NCBI GenBank assembly: GCA_937944975.1
Contig: CALEBF010000016.1
Coordinates: 72,261 to 136,260, forward strand
Reading direction: 5' to 3'
DNA length: 64,000 nucleotides
Source: an uncultured Mycoplasmatota bacterium
GTDB lineage: Bacteria > Bacillota_I > Bacilli_A > RF39 > UBA660
The notes below the pieces were generated by a model, which saw only the letters and a program-made list of their open reading frames with translations, searched no databases and was not told where the DNA came from. Numbering within the stretch: the stretch's first letter is position 1; every line of letters begins with the position of its first letter. Position numbers and translations under genes: made by a program. Below, in pieces: positions 33,107 through 42,240 of the stretch.

Positions 33107-33329
33107 TCTCACTTTTGCAAATTGTAGCAACTTGTAAAACATATTAAGTCACTGTTTTTTTCCTTTGCATAATGTTCATTATAATGTTTTATATAGGAGA
33201 AAATGTTCTTTGTTATAATGACTTTTGATCTGTTTTATCTTAATTGAAAAGGGGCTTCAATGAACACATTAAATACAAACATTCAGAACGGTATCTCCAA
33301 CAGGGCGTCATCCTCTCCGTTAACGCGTT

Positions 33330-33358
33330 AAAAAAAAACACTCATATTGCTATGAGTA
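33330..33358 (-). terminator. Terminator of rpsF-ssb-rpsR
   Basis: ACTCAT-6 nt-ATGAGT stem followed by nine T on the minus strand. Confidence 0.8.
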
Positions 33359-33368
33359 TCTTCAATTA

Positions 33369-33587
33369 TTATTTTACAAATGGAATTAAAGCCATGAAAC
33401 GGGCTTTCTTTACTTCGTTTGCTACATGTCTTTGGTGTTTTGCACATGTCCCTGTAATTCTTCTTGGTAAAATTTTTCCCTTGTCACCACTGATATATTT
33501 TTTGATTACATCCACATCTTTATAATCAACTGATTTACCAGCACACATTTGACAAATTTTTTTCTTTTTTCTATAAAACTCTGCCAT
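33369..33587 (-). CDS. rpsR: 30S ribosomal protein S18
   Basis: 72-aa S18 with CQMCAGKSVDYKDVDVIKKY and ILPRRITGTCAKHQR; three Cys may bind zinc. It forms a heterodimer with S6. Standard rpsF-ssb-rpsR operon. Confidence 0.98.
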   Translation of the reverse strand: MAEFYRKKKKICQMCAGKSVDYKDVDVIKKYISGDKGKILPRRITGTCAKHQRHVANEVKKARFMALIPFVK

Positions 33588-33603
33588 TATTCTTCCTCCT
33601 TCA

Positions 33604-34077
33604 CTAATCTAGGAAGTCATCAGTGATTGTAACATTATCACCAAAATCAGCAAATGGATCATTTTCCACACTAATATTATTAGTAAATGAATTATCATTT
33701 TGATAATCATATGGACTTACATTGTCATTCATTGTATTTTGTTCTCTACTCTGTGTCTTAGCTTTTGACTCTAAGAATTGAACAGAATCAGCCACAACCT
33801 CAAATGTATATCTACGATTTCCATCTTGCCCATCATAACTTCCTGTTTGAATTCGTCCTTCAACAGACACCAAACTTCCTTTATCTAAGAAATTACAAAC
33901 ATTTTCAGCTTGTTTTCTCCAAACAACAATATTGATAAAGTCAGCTTCTCTTTGTCCTTGACTGTTACTAAAAGTTCTATTTACCGCTATAGAAAATCTA
34001 GAAAACGGTAAATTTGAATTTGTATATCTTAATTCTGGTTTTGTTGTTAATCTTCCAACTAAGCAAACTCGATTCAT
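33604..34077 (-). CDS. ssb: Single-stranded DNA-binding protein
   Basis: 157 aa. The N-terminal OB fold (NRVCLVGRLTTKPELRYT, FINIVVWRKQAENVCNFL, KGSLVSVEGRIQTGSYD) covers about residues 1-105. A low-complexity Asn/Asp/Ser linker follows. The C-terminal tip is TDDFLD rather than the consensus DDDIPF, so the partner-binding tip is acidic but diverged. Between rpsF and rpsR. Confidence 0.97.
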   Translation of the reverse strand: MNRVCLVGRLTTKPELRYTNSNLPFSRFSIAVNRTFSNSQGQREADFINIVVWRKQAENVCNFLDKGSLVSVEGRIQTGSYDGQDGNRRYTFEVVADSVQFLESKAKTQSREQNTMNDNVSPYDYQNDNSFTNNISVENDPFADFGDNVTITDDFLD

Positions 34078-34092
34078 ATGACTCCCTCGATT

Positions 34093-34383
34093 CTATTTTT
34101 CGATTTTTGTGATTAAGTGACGAATAACATCGTTGCTAATACGAGCTAAACGATCAAATTCCTTAATCGCAGCGTCATCCTTTGAAGAAACAGTAACAAC
34201 ATAATAATATCCACTTTTGAACTTCTTGATTTCGTAAGCAAGTTCTCTTTGTCCCATTTCTTGCATATCATCGATTTTAGCACCATTTGTCGTAAGAATA
34301 TTCTTAAAATTATCTACAACTTTTGTAACATCTTCTTCACTTAATGTTGGGCGAACGATGAACATGATTTCATAGTTTTTCAT
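34093..34383 (-). CDS. rpsF: 30S ribosomal protein S6
   Basis: 96-aa S6. It starts KNYEIMFIVRPTLSEEDV; MGQRELAYEIKKFKSGYY and DEFDRLARI-like segments follow. GGAGGTGG RBS. First gene of rpsF-ssb-rpsR. Confidence 0.98.
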   Translation of the reverse strand: MKNYEIMFIVRPTLSEEDVTKVVDNFKNILTTNGAKIDDMQEMGQRELAYEIKKFKSGYYYVVTVSSKDDAAIKEFDRLARISNDVIRHLITKIEK

Positions 34384-34453
34384 TTTCCCACCTCCTTATG
34401 GTCTTTTGGCTTCATTTGAAGCAAGGAGTAAATTAATACTCGCAATGATTATA
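34384..34453 (-). promoter_or_regulatory. Leader and -10 region of rpsF operon, with GCTTC hairpin
   Basis: The -10 TATAAT is at 34453-34448 and the -35 TTTACA at 34476-34471 (17-bp spacer). The leader contains the hairpin GCTTC-AAAT-GAAGC. S6:S18-binding leaders occur at this locus in many bacteria; I do not see a clear match to the conserved binding bulge. The A+T-rich stretch 34477-34568 holds nothing further. Confidence 0.6.
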
Positions 34454-34568
34454 ACAGATAATATCTTAGTTGTAAACATTATTTTTATATTATATTATAT
34501 TATTTTATTTTATTTCTAACTATTTATACCATTGATGGATGAAATATTTCCTGTTAACATATTTCTAT

Positions 34569-35669
34569 TTAAACATTAAAACGGAAATGACAAATATCGC
34601 CATCTTGCATTTCATACTCTTTTCCTTCTAGTCGCATTTTTCCTGCTTCCCGAACAGCTTTTTCGCTTCCACAAGCTTTCAAATCAGCAAATCCCATGAT
34701 TTCAGCTCGAATAAACCCTCGCTCAAAATCCGTATGAATGATTCCAGCACAAGCTGGTGCTTTCATCCCCTTTTTAAAAGTCCAAGCACGTACCTCATCT
34801 TCTCCAGCAGTAAAGTAAGTAGCTAAGCCAAGAAGTGAGTAGGTAGCTTTAATCAGTTGATCTAGTCCACTTTCTTCAATTCCTAAATCAGCTAAAAATA
34901 AAGATCTGTCTTCATCTCCTAATTCACTTAATTCTTCCTCTATCTTAGCGCAAAGAACAATTACTTCTGCATTTTCTTTGGTAGCATATTCTCTTACTGC
35001 CTTCACATATTGATTTTCTTCATTTCCTATTTCTTCTTCTGAAATATTTGCCATATATATAATTGGCTTCATCGTCAAGAGTTGAAAAGACTTTACAATT
35101 TTCACCTCTTCTTCATCTAAAGATAAAGCACGAATTGGAATTTCTTTTTGCAACGATTCCTTCATTCGTGTCAGCAAGTCAACTTCCTTTTTCTCTTCCT
35201 TATTATTCGTTTGCTTTACTCTTTTTCCTAATCGATTTAGTCTATTTTCAATAACCTCTAAATCAGCTAATATCAATTCGACATTGATAATAGAAATATC
35301 TCGGATAGGATCTACACCACCCTCGACATGGGTAACATTTTCATCCTCAAAACAACGCACAACTTCACAAATCGCGTCTACTTCGCGGATATGTGATAAA
35401 AACTTATTTCCAAGTCCTTCTCCTACTGAAGCACCTTTAACCAATCCTGCAATATCTGTAAATTCGAATGTTGTTGGTACGAAACTTTTCGGATGATACA
35501 TTTCTTTTAAATAATTTAATCTTTCATCAGGCACTACAACAACACCTACATTTGGATCAATTGTCGCAAATGGATAATTAGCTGCCAAAATTTTTTGCTT
35601 TGTAATTGCATTAAACAATGTCGATTTTCCTACATTTGGTAATCCTACAATCCCTGCTGTTAAACTCAT
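34569..35669 (-). CDS. ychF: Redox-regulated ATPase/GTPase YchF (Obg family)
   Basis: 366 aa. The G domain has GLPNVGKSTLFN (G1), ATIDPNVG (switch region) and DIAGLVKGAS (G3). A coiled-coil insertion is followed by a C-terminal TGS domain (residues ~280-363). YchF prefers ATP and binds ribosomes; the loss phenotype in other species is linked to oxidative stress. The start has GAGGGA upstream. Confidence 0.96.
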   Translation of the reverse strand: MSLTAGIVGLPNVGKSTLFNAITKQKILAANYPFATIDPNVGVVVVPDERLNYLKEMYHPKSFVPTTFEFTDIAGLVKGASVGEGLGNKFLSHIREVDAICEVVRCFEDENVTHVEGGVDPIRDISIINVELILADLEVIENRLNRLGKRVKQTNNKEEKKEVDLLTRMKESLQKEIPIRALSLDEEEVKIVKSFQLLTMKPIIYMANISEEEIGNEENQYVKAVREYATKENAEVIVLCAKIEEELSELGDEDRSLFLADLGIEESGLDQLIKATYSLLGLATYFTAGEDEVRAWTFKKGMKAPACAGIIHTDFERGFIRAEIMGFADLKACGSEKAVREAGKMRLEGKEYEMQDGDICHFRFNV

Positions 35670-35692
35670 AATCGTCCCTCATTTCCTCTCAT

Positions 35693-35721
35693 ATTATATT
35701 GAATCTCAAGTATAAAGTCAA
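35693..35721 (-). promoter_or_regulatory. Sigma-A promoter of ychF
   Basis: TTGACT (35721-35716), 17-bp spacer, TATAAT (35698-35693). Confidence 0.85.
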
Positions 35722-35723
35722 AT

Positions 35724-35747
35724 AAAGAATGGATCTCTCCACTCTTT
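35724..35747 (-). terminator. Probable terminator after the AbgT-family gene
   Basis: AAAGAGTGG / CCATTCTTT stem (one wobble) with a short T-rich tail running into the ychF -35. Confidence 0.55.
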
Positions 35748-35756
35748 ATTTTAATA

Positions 35757-37277
35757 CTATAACGTTGGATATGTCGATGGCCCTATAGGAAGTCCAATTA
35801 CATACCAACCAATCAAAATTAAAATCCATAAACACATGAATAACAATACACTTGGCATAAACTTTCTCAATGTTCCAAATATTGTAACTTTATGTGTCTC
35901 ATCCTCATTATATTTTTCTACAATCCCAATTGCAATAATAAAATAGATGAATAACGGTGTAATACACTTCCCAATTCCATCAGCTGCTTGAAACAAGAAC
36001 TGTGTAAAATTCGGTGTTATATTAGAACGCATAAATAATGGTATTAACGTTGGAGCTGCCAATTCCCATTTTGTAACTGTAGATGGAATAAAAATACCAA
36101 TCAATATGATCACAATAAACATAGATAAAATTAAAGGAATTCCAGAGATCTGAAGAGAACTCATAAATGATATCAATCTAGTAGCAATCACTTCCCCCAA
36201 ATTCGTCCAAGATAAAATAGCTACCATCTGTGAAGTAAAAAACATAAGTACGAATAAATATCCTAGATCTGAAAAACCTTTTGATAATCCTATTCCATAG
36301 GAATAATTATCTTTGAAGTTTTTAGAAATACGTCCATATATATATGAACAAATCATAATAATAATGGTTGATAAGTAGATGATTCCATTACGAAATGGCG
36401 AATTTGTTCCTAACAATTGAGCAACATACTCATCTTTACTACGATCTAAAAGTAATCCAGACCCTGGTAACCCAGGTATAATCATATAAACAGTAAGAAG
36501 TACACACAATACAAATACTATCGCACTGATTCTTAACGCTTTTTTTGATATTTCTAGATCATCTTTTGCAACAGCTTTCTTTTTAAATTTAGGTGCTAAA
36601 AAGTGATTGATAATAAATGTCCCTAAGATACAAATCAAAAGTGTACTAGCAACCATAATAAATTCTGTAGACAATAAATGATATATAAAGTTTTTATCCA
36701 CATCGGCTATCGCAGACGCTTGTGTCATCGTTCCAAGTAAATACGTATCATAATCATAGATAAAATTCGTACCAAACCCTACTGTAATTCCTAGAAAAGC
36801 AGTACAAATTCCCAACATAGAATTTTTATTTGCATACTTATAAATAACTCCTACGAGAGGTAAAAAAATAACATATGCAAGTTCACCTAGAATTCCACTG
36901 ATTAAACTAATTAACAAAGTCAAAAAAGTCATTGTCGTTAAATTCAATTTTTTTAATGGTGAAAAAATTGCTTTAAATAACCCTGAAGCTTCTCCAATAG
37001 AAATACCTATTAAAGATACGATCAATATTACTAAAGGTTCAAACAAAGTAAAATTTAATACTGCATCTCCAATAAAAAAATTAAAGCCTTCTTTCGTAAA
37101 AATATTTTTGACTGTTACAAGAGATGTCTCTAAATTTCCATTCACTAATATCGTCTTCTGTCCCTCGATTCCTAAGATAGAAAAGAGGAGACTCATGATC
37201 ATAATTATTAATGTAATAAATGCGATAGTTAGTATCGGACTAAATTTTCTTTTCTCTTTCTTTGCTTTCTTTTTCAT
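35757..37277 (-). CDS. AbgT-family transporter
   Basis: 506-aa membrane protein with about 12 helices and a Lys-rich N terminus. The family signature regions FIPSTVTKWELAAPTLIPLF and ADGIGKCITPLFIYF match the AbgT (p-aminobenzoyl-glutamate transporter) family. Some members import p-aminobenzoyl-glutamate and others export sulfonamides, so the direction and substrate are open. It follows the DUF951 gene by 8 bases and is probably co-transcribed with mscS and parAB. Confidence 0.85.
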   Translation of the reverse strand: MKKKAKKEKRKFSPILTIAFITLIIMIMSLLFSILGIEGQKTILVNGNLETSLVTVKNIFTKEGFNFFIGDAVLNFTLFEPLVILIVSLIGISIGEASGLFKAIFSPLKKLNLTTMTFLTLLISLISGILGELAYVIFLPLVGVIYKYANKNSMLGICTAFLGITVGFGTNFIYDYDTYLLGTMTQASAIADVDKNFIYHLLSTEFIMVASTLLICILGTFIINHFLAPKFKKKAVAKDDLEISKKALRISAIVFVLCVLLTVYMIIPGLPGSGLLLDRSKDEYVAQLLGTNSPFRNGIIYLSTIIIMICSYIYGRISKNFKDNYSYGIGLSKGFSDLGYLFVLMFFTSQMVAILSWTNLGEVIATRLISFMSSLQISGIPLILSMFIVIILIGIFIPSTVTKWELAAPTLIPLFMRSNITPNFTQFLFQAADGIGKCITPLFIYFIIAIGIVEKYNEDETHKVTIFGTLRKFMPSVLLFMCLWILILIGWYVIGLPIGPSTYPTL

Positions 37278-37285
37278 AATTCCTC

Positions 37286-37471
37286 CTAATACGAAATGAT
37301 CTTCTTAATTTTTTTATTGAATTCAATTCGAGGCATCATAATTGATCTACCACAATGACAACATTTAATTTTAATATCAGCTCCAACCCGGACAATTTCC
37401 CACTCGTTTGTCCCACATGGATGATCTTTTTTCATTTTTACGATACTTCCTAGTTTATACTCTTTTTCCAT
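37286..37471 (-). CDS. DUF951 family protein
   Basis: 61-aa protein with MKKDHPCGTNEWEIVRVGAD and CCHCGRSIMMPR. The Cys residues could bind zinc. DUF951 genes are commonly found beside mscS and parB in Firmicutes, as here (17-base overlap with mscS). Function unknown; a nucleic-acid-binding role has been suggested from its fold but is not shown. Confidence 0.9.
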   Translation of the reverse strand: MEKEYKLGSIVKMKKDHPCGTNEWEIVRVGADIKIKCCHCGRSIMMPRIEFNKKIKKIISY

Positions 37472-38258
37472 ATGTCTTCCCCACTTGTGTATATGGCATT
37501 TCTATTTTCAACTCATCGCATTTTGCTTTGATTGCTTGGCGCATTTGTCTCTCTACTTCAAAATGCATATTTGGCTTTGTCTTTACTGAAAAAGTAATAG
37601 ATATTCCGTTTGCCGTTAAATCTGTTACTCCCCATACATCTACTTTTCCTTTAATATTTTTGAGTTCTTTTGTTAAATTAGCTGCCATAATTTTCATGAT
37701 TTCCATAATTTGATCCACATTTTGATGATAATCCACTTTTATTACAACTTCCGCAAGAGAAAATTTAGAACTATTATGATTGATTACCTCTGTAATACTA
37801 CGATTAGAAATAATCATTTCCTCCCCATTATAGGAACGAACACGTGTAGTTTTTAAACCCATTTCCATTACTTCTCCACGAAATCCGTTAATCGTAATGG
37901 TATCTCCCACACGAAATAAATTATCAGTTAAAATAAATATTCCTGCCAAAAAATCTTTTAATGTATCCTGAAGTGCAAATCCAACGACCAATCCTAAAAC
38001 TCCAATGGAAGCAATTAACGCTTGTGTATCAACTCCAAATACATTTAAAATCATTAAAATATCAACTAAAATAATAACATATTTAGAAACACTATTCGTC
38101 AGTAATAAAATAGTAACAGTTTTTTTATCTCCAACATTTCCCTTTTTTAAATTTAACAATTTTTTAACAGTTCCTCTTAAACCATAGTAAAATAAAACAG
38201 AGAAAACAATAATAAATATTGGAGCTATCACTTCTTTTACTAAAATAACTTCCAACAT
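37455..38258 (-). CDS. Small-conductance mechanosensitive channel, MscS family
   Basis: 267-aa pressure-relief channel. Three N-terminal membrane helices are followed by the pore-lining segment GVLGLVVGFALQDTLKDF and then the cytoplasmic beta domain (NLFRVGDTITINGFRGEV). The start at 38258 has AGGTG 6 nt upstream. It directly follows parB, a common Firmicutes arrangement. Confidence 0.93.
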   Translation of the reverse strand: MLEVILVKEVIAPIFIIVFSVLFYYGLRGTVKKLLNLKKGNVGDKKTVTILLLTNSVSKYVIILVDILMILNVFGVDTQALIASIGVLGLVVGFALQDTLKDFLAGIFILTDNLFRVGDTITINGFRGEVMEMGLKTTRVRSYNGEEMIISNRSITEVINHNSSKFSLAEVVIKVDYHQNVDQIMEIMKIMAANLTKELKNIKGKVDVWGVTDLTANGISITFSVKTKPNMHFEVERQMRQAIKAKCDELKIEMPYTQVGKTYGKRV

Positions 38259-38267
38259 GGATATCAC

Positions 38268-39155
38268 CTATTCTTTCACATCTAAAATTTCTAAAATTCT
38301 ATTTAAATCTGCCACACTTGTAAAACTTATTTCGATTTTTTTATCTTTGATTTTTACTTTAGTATCTAGTTTCTCACGGAGCAAATCTTCAACATATTGA
38401 TAATTTTGATTATATTCTCGCGAATGTCGATTAATTTTTACCTTTCTCTCGAATTGCTGTGTTTCATCTAACTTCTGTTCTAAATCACGCACTGGCATTT
38501 TTTCTTTTACGACTTGATGAGCTAGTTCAATAATTTGATTATCATTCTCAAGTTTACTTAATACACGCGCATGCCCCATGGATAAATCATGTTGATTCAC
38601 CATTGTTTGTACTTGTTTTGGCAAACGTAAAAGTCCAAGCATATTTGTCAAATGACTTCTGCTTTTTCCAACTTTACGAGCTAATTCCTCTTGTGTAATC
38701 TGTAATTCACGCAACATCCGATCGTATGCTTCTGCTTCTTCAATTGCACTTAAATCTTGCCTTTGCAAATTTTCAAGCAAAGCAATTTCCATCATCTGAG
38801 CATCTGTAAATGTTCGAATAATAGCTGGGATGGTCTTCTTCCCTGCAAGTTTGCTTGCTCTGACACGTCGCTCCCCAGCAATAATTTCGTACCCTTTTAT
38901 CTTACTTTTTTTGACGATAATAGGTTGAAAAACACCGTGTTCTTCAATGGAGGTTGCCAACTCTCTTAACGCATCCTGATCAAACACTTGTCTCGGCTGA
39001 TATGGATTCGGTCGAAGTTCATCAATCGGTAATTCCATTATTTCTTCATGTGTCGCCGTTTCATAAATCTGTTTTTCAATTTGTTCAACATCTAAATTTT
39101 CACTATTAAATAGTTGTTCCAACCCACGACCTAGTGCTTTTTTTCTATTTTCCAT
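38268..39155 (-). CDS. parB: Chromosome-partitioning protein ParB (Spo0J family)
   Basis: 295-aa CTP-dependent clamp that loads at parS. The start region is ENRKKALGRGLEQLF. The CTPase/parS box contains LRPNPYQPR and IIAGERRVRASKLAG (GERRxRA motif). The helix-turn-helix is TQEELARKVGKSRSHLTNML, with a C-terminal dimerisation domain. A TTG at 39164 is an alternative start nearer to GGAAG. It overlaps parA. Three exact parS-like sites lie at 63.9 kb. Confidence 0.95.
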   Translation of the reverse strand: MENRKKALGRGLEQLFNSENLDVEQIEKQIYETATHEEIMELPIDELRPNPYQPRQVFDQDALRELATSIEEHGVFQPIIVKKSKIKGYEIIAGERRVRASKLAGKKTIPAIIRTFTDAQMMEIALLENLQRQDLSAIEEAEAYDRMLRELQITQEELARKVGKSRSHLTNMLGLLRLPKQVQTMVNQHDLSMGHARVLSKLENDNQIIELAHQVVKEKMPVRDLEQKLDETQQFERKVKINRHSREYNQNYQYVEDLLREKLDTKVKIKDKKIEISFTSVADLNRILEILDVKE

Positions 39156-39930
39156 TTCGTGCAATCACTTCCTTTGCTAAATTAAGATACGCTTCTGTTC
39201 CTCGACTTGTAGAATCATAGGCCAAGATAGGTTTCCCATGACTCGGAGCTTCAGATAATTTTACTAAACGAGGAATAATTGTATCATATACTCTCTCTTT
39301 GAAATAACTTTTAATATCTTCTACAACTTCTAAACCCAAATTTGTTCTAGAATCTAACATCGTTAATAAAACACCTTCTATATCGAGTGTTGGATTCAAA
39401 TTCTTTTGTGCTAACATAATTGTATTTAACAGTTGCATAATTCCTTCCAATGCAAAAAACTCACATTGTACAGGAATGATGACAGAATCAGATGCAGTTA
39501 GCGCATTCGTCGTTAAAATTCCAAGTGATGGTGGACAATCAATAATAATATAATCAAATACATCTTTTGCTGAATCAAGATGTTTTTTTAATTGTTGACC
39601 TTTAACAAAACCTGGTTCTAATTGACTTTTTTCAATCAATTCAATATCAACCCCTGCCAAGTTAATCGTTGCAGGCATGGCATACAAATTTTTAAACGGT
39701 GTTTTTAATAAAACATCTTTTAATACTGCTTTATCAATCAATAAATCATATACGCTTAATCGAATATCTGCTTTGTTGATCCCTATCCCTGTAGTTGCAT
39801 TTCCTTGAGGATCTAAATCGACCAATAATACTTTTTTTCCTAATGATCCTAAAGATGCAGCTAGGTTGATGCTGGAAGTTGTTTTTCCAACCCCACCCTT
39901 TTGATTTACTAAAGCTATAATTTTTCCCAT
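39145..39930 (-). CDS. parA: Chromosome-partitioning ATPase ParA (Soj family)
   Basis: 261-aa deviant Walker ATPase. The P-loop is KGGVGKTTSS with the signature Lys, and there is VDLDPQGNATTG and DYIIIDCPPSLG. It has no N-terminal HTH, as in chromosomal Soj. It forms DNA-bound dimers that are stimulated by ParB to separate origins. Confidence 0.96.
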   Translation of the reverse strand: MGKIIALVNQKGGVGKTTSSINLAASLGSLGKKVLLVDLDPQGNATTGIGINKADIRLSVYDLLIDKAVLKDVLLKTPFKNLYAMPATINLAGVDIELIEKSQLEPGFVKGQQLKKHLDSAKDVFDYIIIDCPPSLGILTTNALTASDSVIIPVQCEFFALEGIMQLLNTIMLAQKNLNPTLDIEGVLLTMLDSRTNLGLEVVEDIKSYFKERVYDTIIPRLVKLSEAPSHGKPILAYDSTSRGTEAYLNLAKEVIARNGK

Positions 39931-40200
39931 AACATCACCATCTTCTACATACTAAACATATTTTACCAAAATCGTCGGTTAAAGTCTATGTTATTTCGTG
40001 GAATTATCTAAAAGGAAATAAAATTCTTCCTCGGTTTTATGATCATTTTATAATGAAATTGTCACTATATTAACATTCATACTATTTTTTACTTCCATTT
40101 GCTATATCCCGCAAAAATATTACTTAATGATATTTTGTCTCATATGTATATGAAATTGGAAAACTTATACATTACATGGTATTTTGTAAAAAAGCGTAAA
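39931..40200. other. 270-bp A+T-rich intergenic region upstream of parA
   Basis: No ORF with an RBS, no RNA gene and no good parS match were found. It should hold the parA promoter, but I cannot place one confidently. Confidence 0.5.
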
Positions 40201-40231
40201 GAAAAACGAAAGATTTAGTTCACTTTCGTTT
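40201..40231 (-). terminator. Terminator of ftsH
   Basis: AACGAAAG-10 nt-CTTTCGTT followed by TTTC on the minus strand, overlapping the ftsH stop. Confidence 0.75.
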
Positions 40232-42224
40232 GTTGATCAGACTCTTCTAAAGCCTTAATCAATTCTTCTTTATTCATTTTCGTATATCCCTTGATTTTTT
40301 TCTCGTGTGCAAGTTCAATCAAATCAACCAAAGATAGATCATGATAGCTTGCTGGTTCAACATCTAGATCGATTTCTCCATCCTCTTCTGGCATACAACC
40401 ATTTTCAACAAGATAATCTATTTGTTCCTTAGTGAGAGTCTCGTATTTTAACAATGACTCTGCAATAAGATCTAATAGTTTCCTATTTTCTTTAATGATC
40501 TTCGTGGCTTTTTTATAACATTCATCGATAATCTTTCTCATTTCTTGATCTATCTCAAATGCTACTTGACCAGAAAAATTACGACTTTTATTATAATCTC
40601 TTCCTAAGAAAACACTACCAGAATCTTGACTTTCAAATTGCACTGGACCTAAGCTACTCATACCGTATTCTGTAACCATAGCACGGGCAATCTTAGTAGC
40701 TTGTTGAAAGTCATTTTGAGCTCCGGTTGTAATATCATCCAATACAAGCTCTTCAGCAACACGCCCTCCAAGAAGACCTATAATACGTTCTAGCAATTCT
40801 GTTTTTGTTGCCGTAAAACGTTCTTCTTTCGGTTGCATCATCGTATATCCACCAGCATAGCCACGTGGAATCATCGTTATTTTATGTACATCGTTTGCAC
40901 CGTCTAACTTAATTCCTAATACTGCGTGCCCTGCCTCGTGATAAGCTACTAATTTTTTATCATGATCTGTATATTTCTTTGATTTCTTCGCAGGTCCCAT
41001 CAATACTCTATCATGAGCTTCGTCGATTTCAGCCATCGTTATTGCAGGCTTTTCACGGCGGACTGCTAGTAATGCAGCTTCATTCAATAAATTTTCAAGT
41101 TCTGCTCCACTAAATCCAACTGTACGTTCTGCGATATTATGTAATTCTACACTCTTTGCAAAAATTTTACCTTTTGCATGGACTTTTAAGATTTCCTCTC
41201 TTCCTTTCATATCTGGAAGATTTACTTGTACTTGTCGATCAAAACGTCCTGGACGTAATAATGCCGGATCCAAAACATCAGGACGGTTGGTAGCAGCAAT
41301 AACGATAATTCCTTCGTTTGCTCCAAAACCATCCATCTCTGTCAACAATTGGTTTAAAGTCTGTTCTCTTTCATCATGACCTCCACCAAGTCCAGCTCCA
41401 CGTTGCCTTCCTACCGCATCGATCTCGTCGATAAAGATCAAACATGGTGCATTATGTTTTGCTTGTTTAAACATATCTCTAACTCGGCTTGCTCCAACTC
41501 CGACAAATAATTCAACGAAATCAGAACCACTGATATAGTAGAATGGAACATTTGCTTCCCCTGCAACTGCTCTTGCAAGAAGTGTTTTACCAGTTCCAGG
41601 AGGCCCTACAAGTAGCACACCTTTTGGAATTCGAGCACCAAGTCTTTGAAAGCGTTTTGGATTTTTCAAGAAGTCGATTAATTCTGCAACTTCTTCTTTT
41701 TCTTCATCTAATCCTGCGACCTCATTAAATGTAACTTTTCTCGTATCTTCATTTAACCGAGCTCTGCTCTTTCCAAAGTCCATAGACTTATTAGCACTAC
41801 CCATTTGCCTTGTAATAAAGTAAAAAGCAGCTCCTAATAAAATTAACATCGGTAGTACATTCATAATAAATAACAATAATGTACTTGACTCTGGATCAGT
41901 TGCTGTAGAAATTTTAAATCCCGCTTTTTCACCAGTTGTCAATATCTTATCCATTACTTCTCCAGCAAGTGGAGTTCTAACAAAGAAAGATTCGTTTTCT
42001 TCATAATTCTTCATTATTCCGGTAATCTCATACACACTCGCTCTACTTCTCGGTGTAATTACAACTTCTTCCACTTGTCCTTTTTGTGCTTGTTTCATAA
42101 ACTCATCATAAGTAATCACATTGACTTTATGATTCATCATGTTAAAGAAGTAAACAACACCTATGATAAATAAAAACATAAATATGTATGGTACTAAACC
42201 TCTCTTCACGACTTTTTTATTCAT
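40215..42224 (-). CDS. ftsH: ATP-dependent zinc metalloprotease FtsH with C-terminal Rho_N-like domain
   Basis: 669-aa membrane AAA+ protease. Two N-terminal membrane helices flank an extracytoplasmic domain. Walker A is GPPGTGKT, the pore motif FVG is in VELFVGVGASR, Walker B is IFIDEIDAVG, the SRH is NRPDVLDPALLRPGRFD, and the zinc site is HEAGH. After the protease domain and an acidic stretch, residues ~628-660 (DLSLVDLIELAHEKKIKGY, then KMNKEELIKAL) match the small helical Rho N-terminal/SAP-like motif. I do not know this fusion from well-studied FtsH. It follows tilS by 16 bases as in Bacillus (without hpt). Confidence 0.95.
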   Translation of the reverse strand: MNKKVVKRGLVPYIFMFLFIIGVVYFFNMMNHKVNVITYDEFMKQAQKGQVEEVVITPRSRASVYEITGIMKNYEENESFFVRTPLAGEVMDKILTTGEKAGFKISTATDPESSTLLLFIMNVLPMLILLGAAFYFITRQMGSANKSMDFGKSRARLNEDTRKVTFNEVAGLDEEKEEVAELIDFLKNPKRFQRLGARIPKGVLLVGPPGTGKTLLARAVAGEANVPFYYISGSDFVELFVGVGASRVRDMFKQAKHNAPCLIFIDEIDAVGRQRGAGLGGGHDEREQTLNQLLTEMDGFGANEGIIVIAATNRPDVLDPALLRPGRFDRQVQVNLPDMKGREEILKVHAKGKIFAKSVELHNIAERTVGFSGAELENLLNEAALLAVRREKPAITMAEIDEAHDRVLMGPAKKSKKYTDHDKKLVAYHEAGHAVLGIKLDGANDVHKITMIPRGYAGGYTMMQPKEERFTATKTELLERIIGLLGGRVAEELVLDDITTGAQNDFQQATKIARAMVTEYGMSSLGPVQFESQDSGSVFLGRDYNKSRNFSGQVAFEIDQEMRKIIDECYKKATKIIKENRKLLDLIAESLLKYETLTKEQIDYLVENGCMPEEDGEIDLDVEPASYHDLSLVDLIELAHEKKIKGYTKMNKEELIKALEESDQQTKVN

Positions 42225-42240
42225 CTAATAACTTCCTTTC

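Noticed and set aside
33319..33330. Palindrome TTAACGCGTTAA
   Set aside because: A 12-bp palindrome next to the rpsR terminator. It has no second copy and no link to a known binding site that I can support.
33244..33525. Plus-strand ORF of 93 aa (and a 23-codon ORF from 33260) between the DGR promoter and rpsR
   Set aside because: The long frame is antisense to rpsR and crosses its terminator. The short one has a fair RBS (AAGGGG) but no convincing promoter or family.
39931..40200. parS or oriC-like element upstream of parA
   Set aside because: No sequence close to TGTTTCACGTGAAACA and no DnaA-box cluster was seen there.
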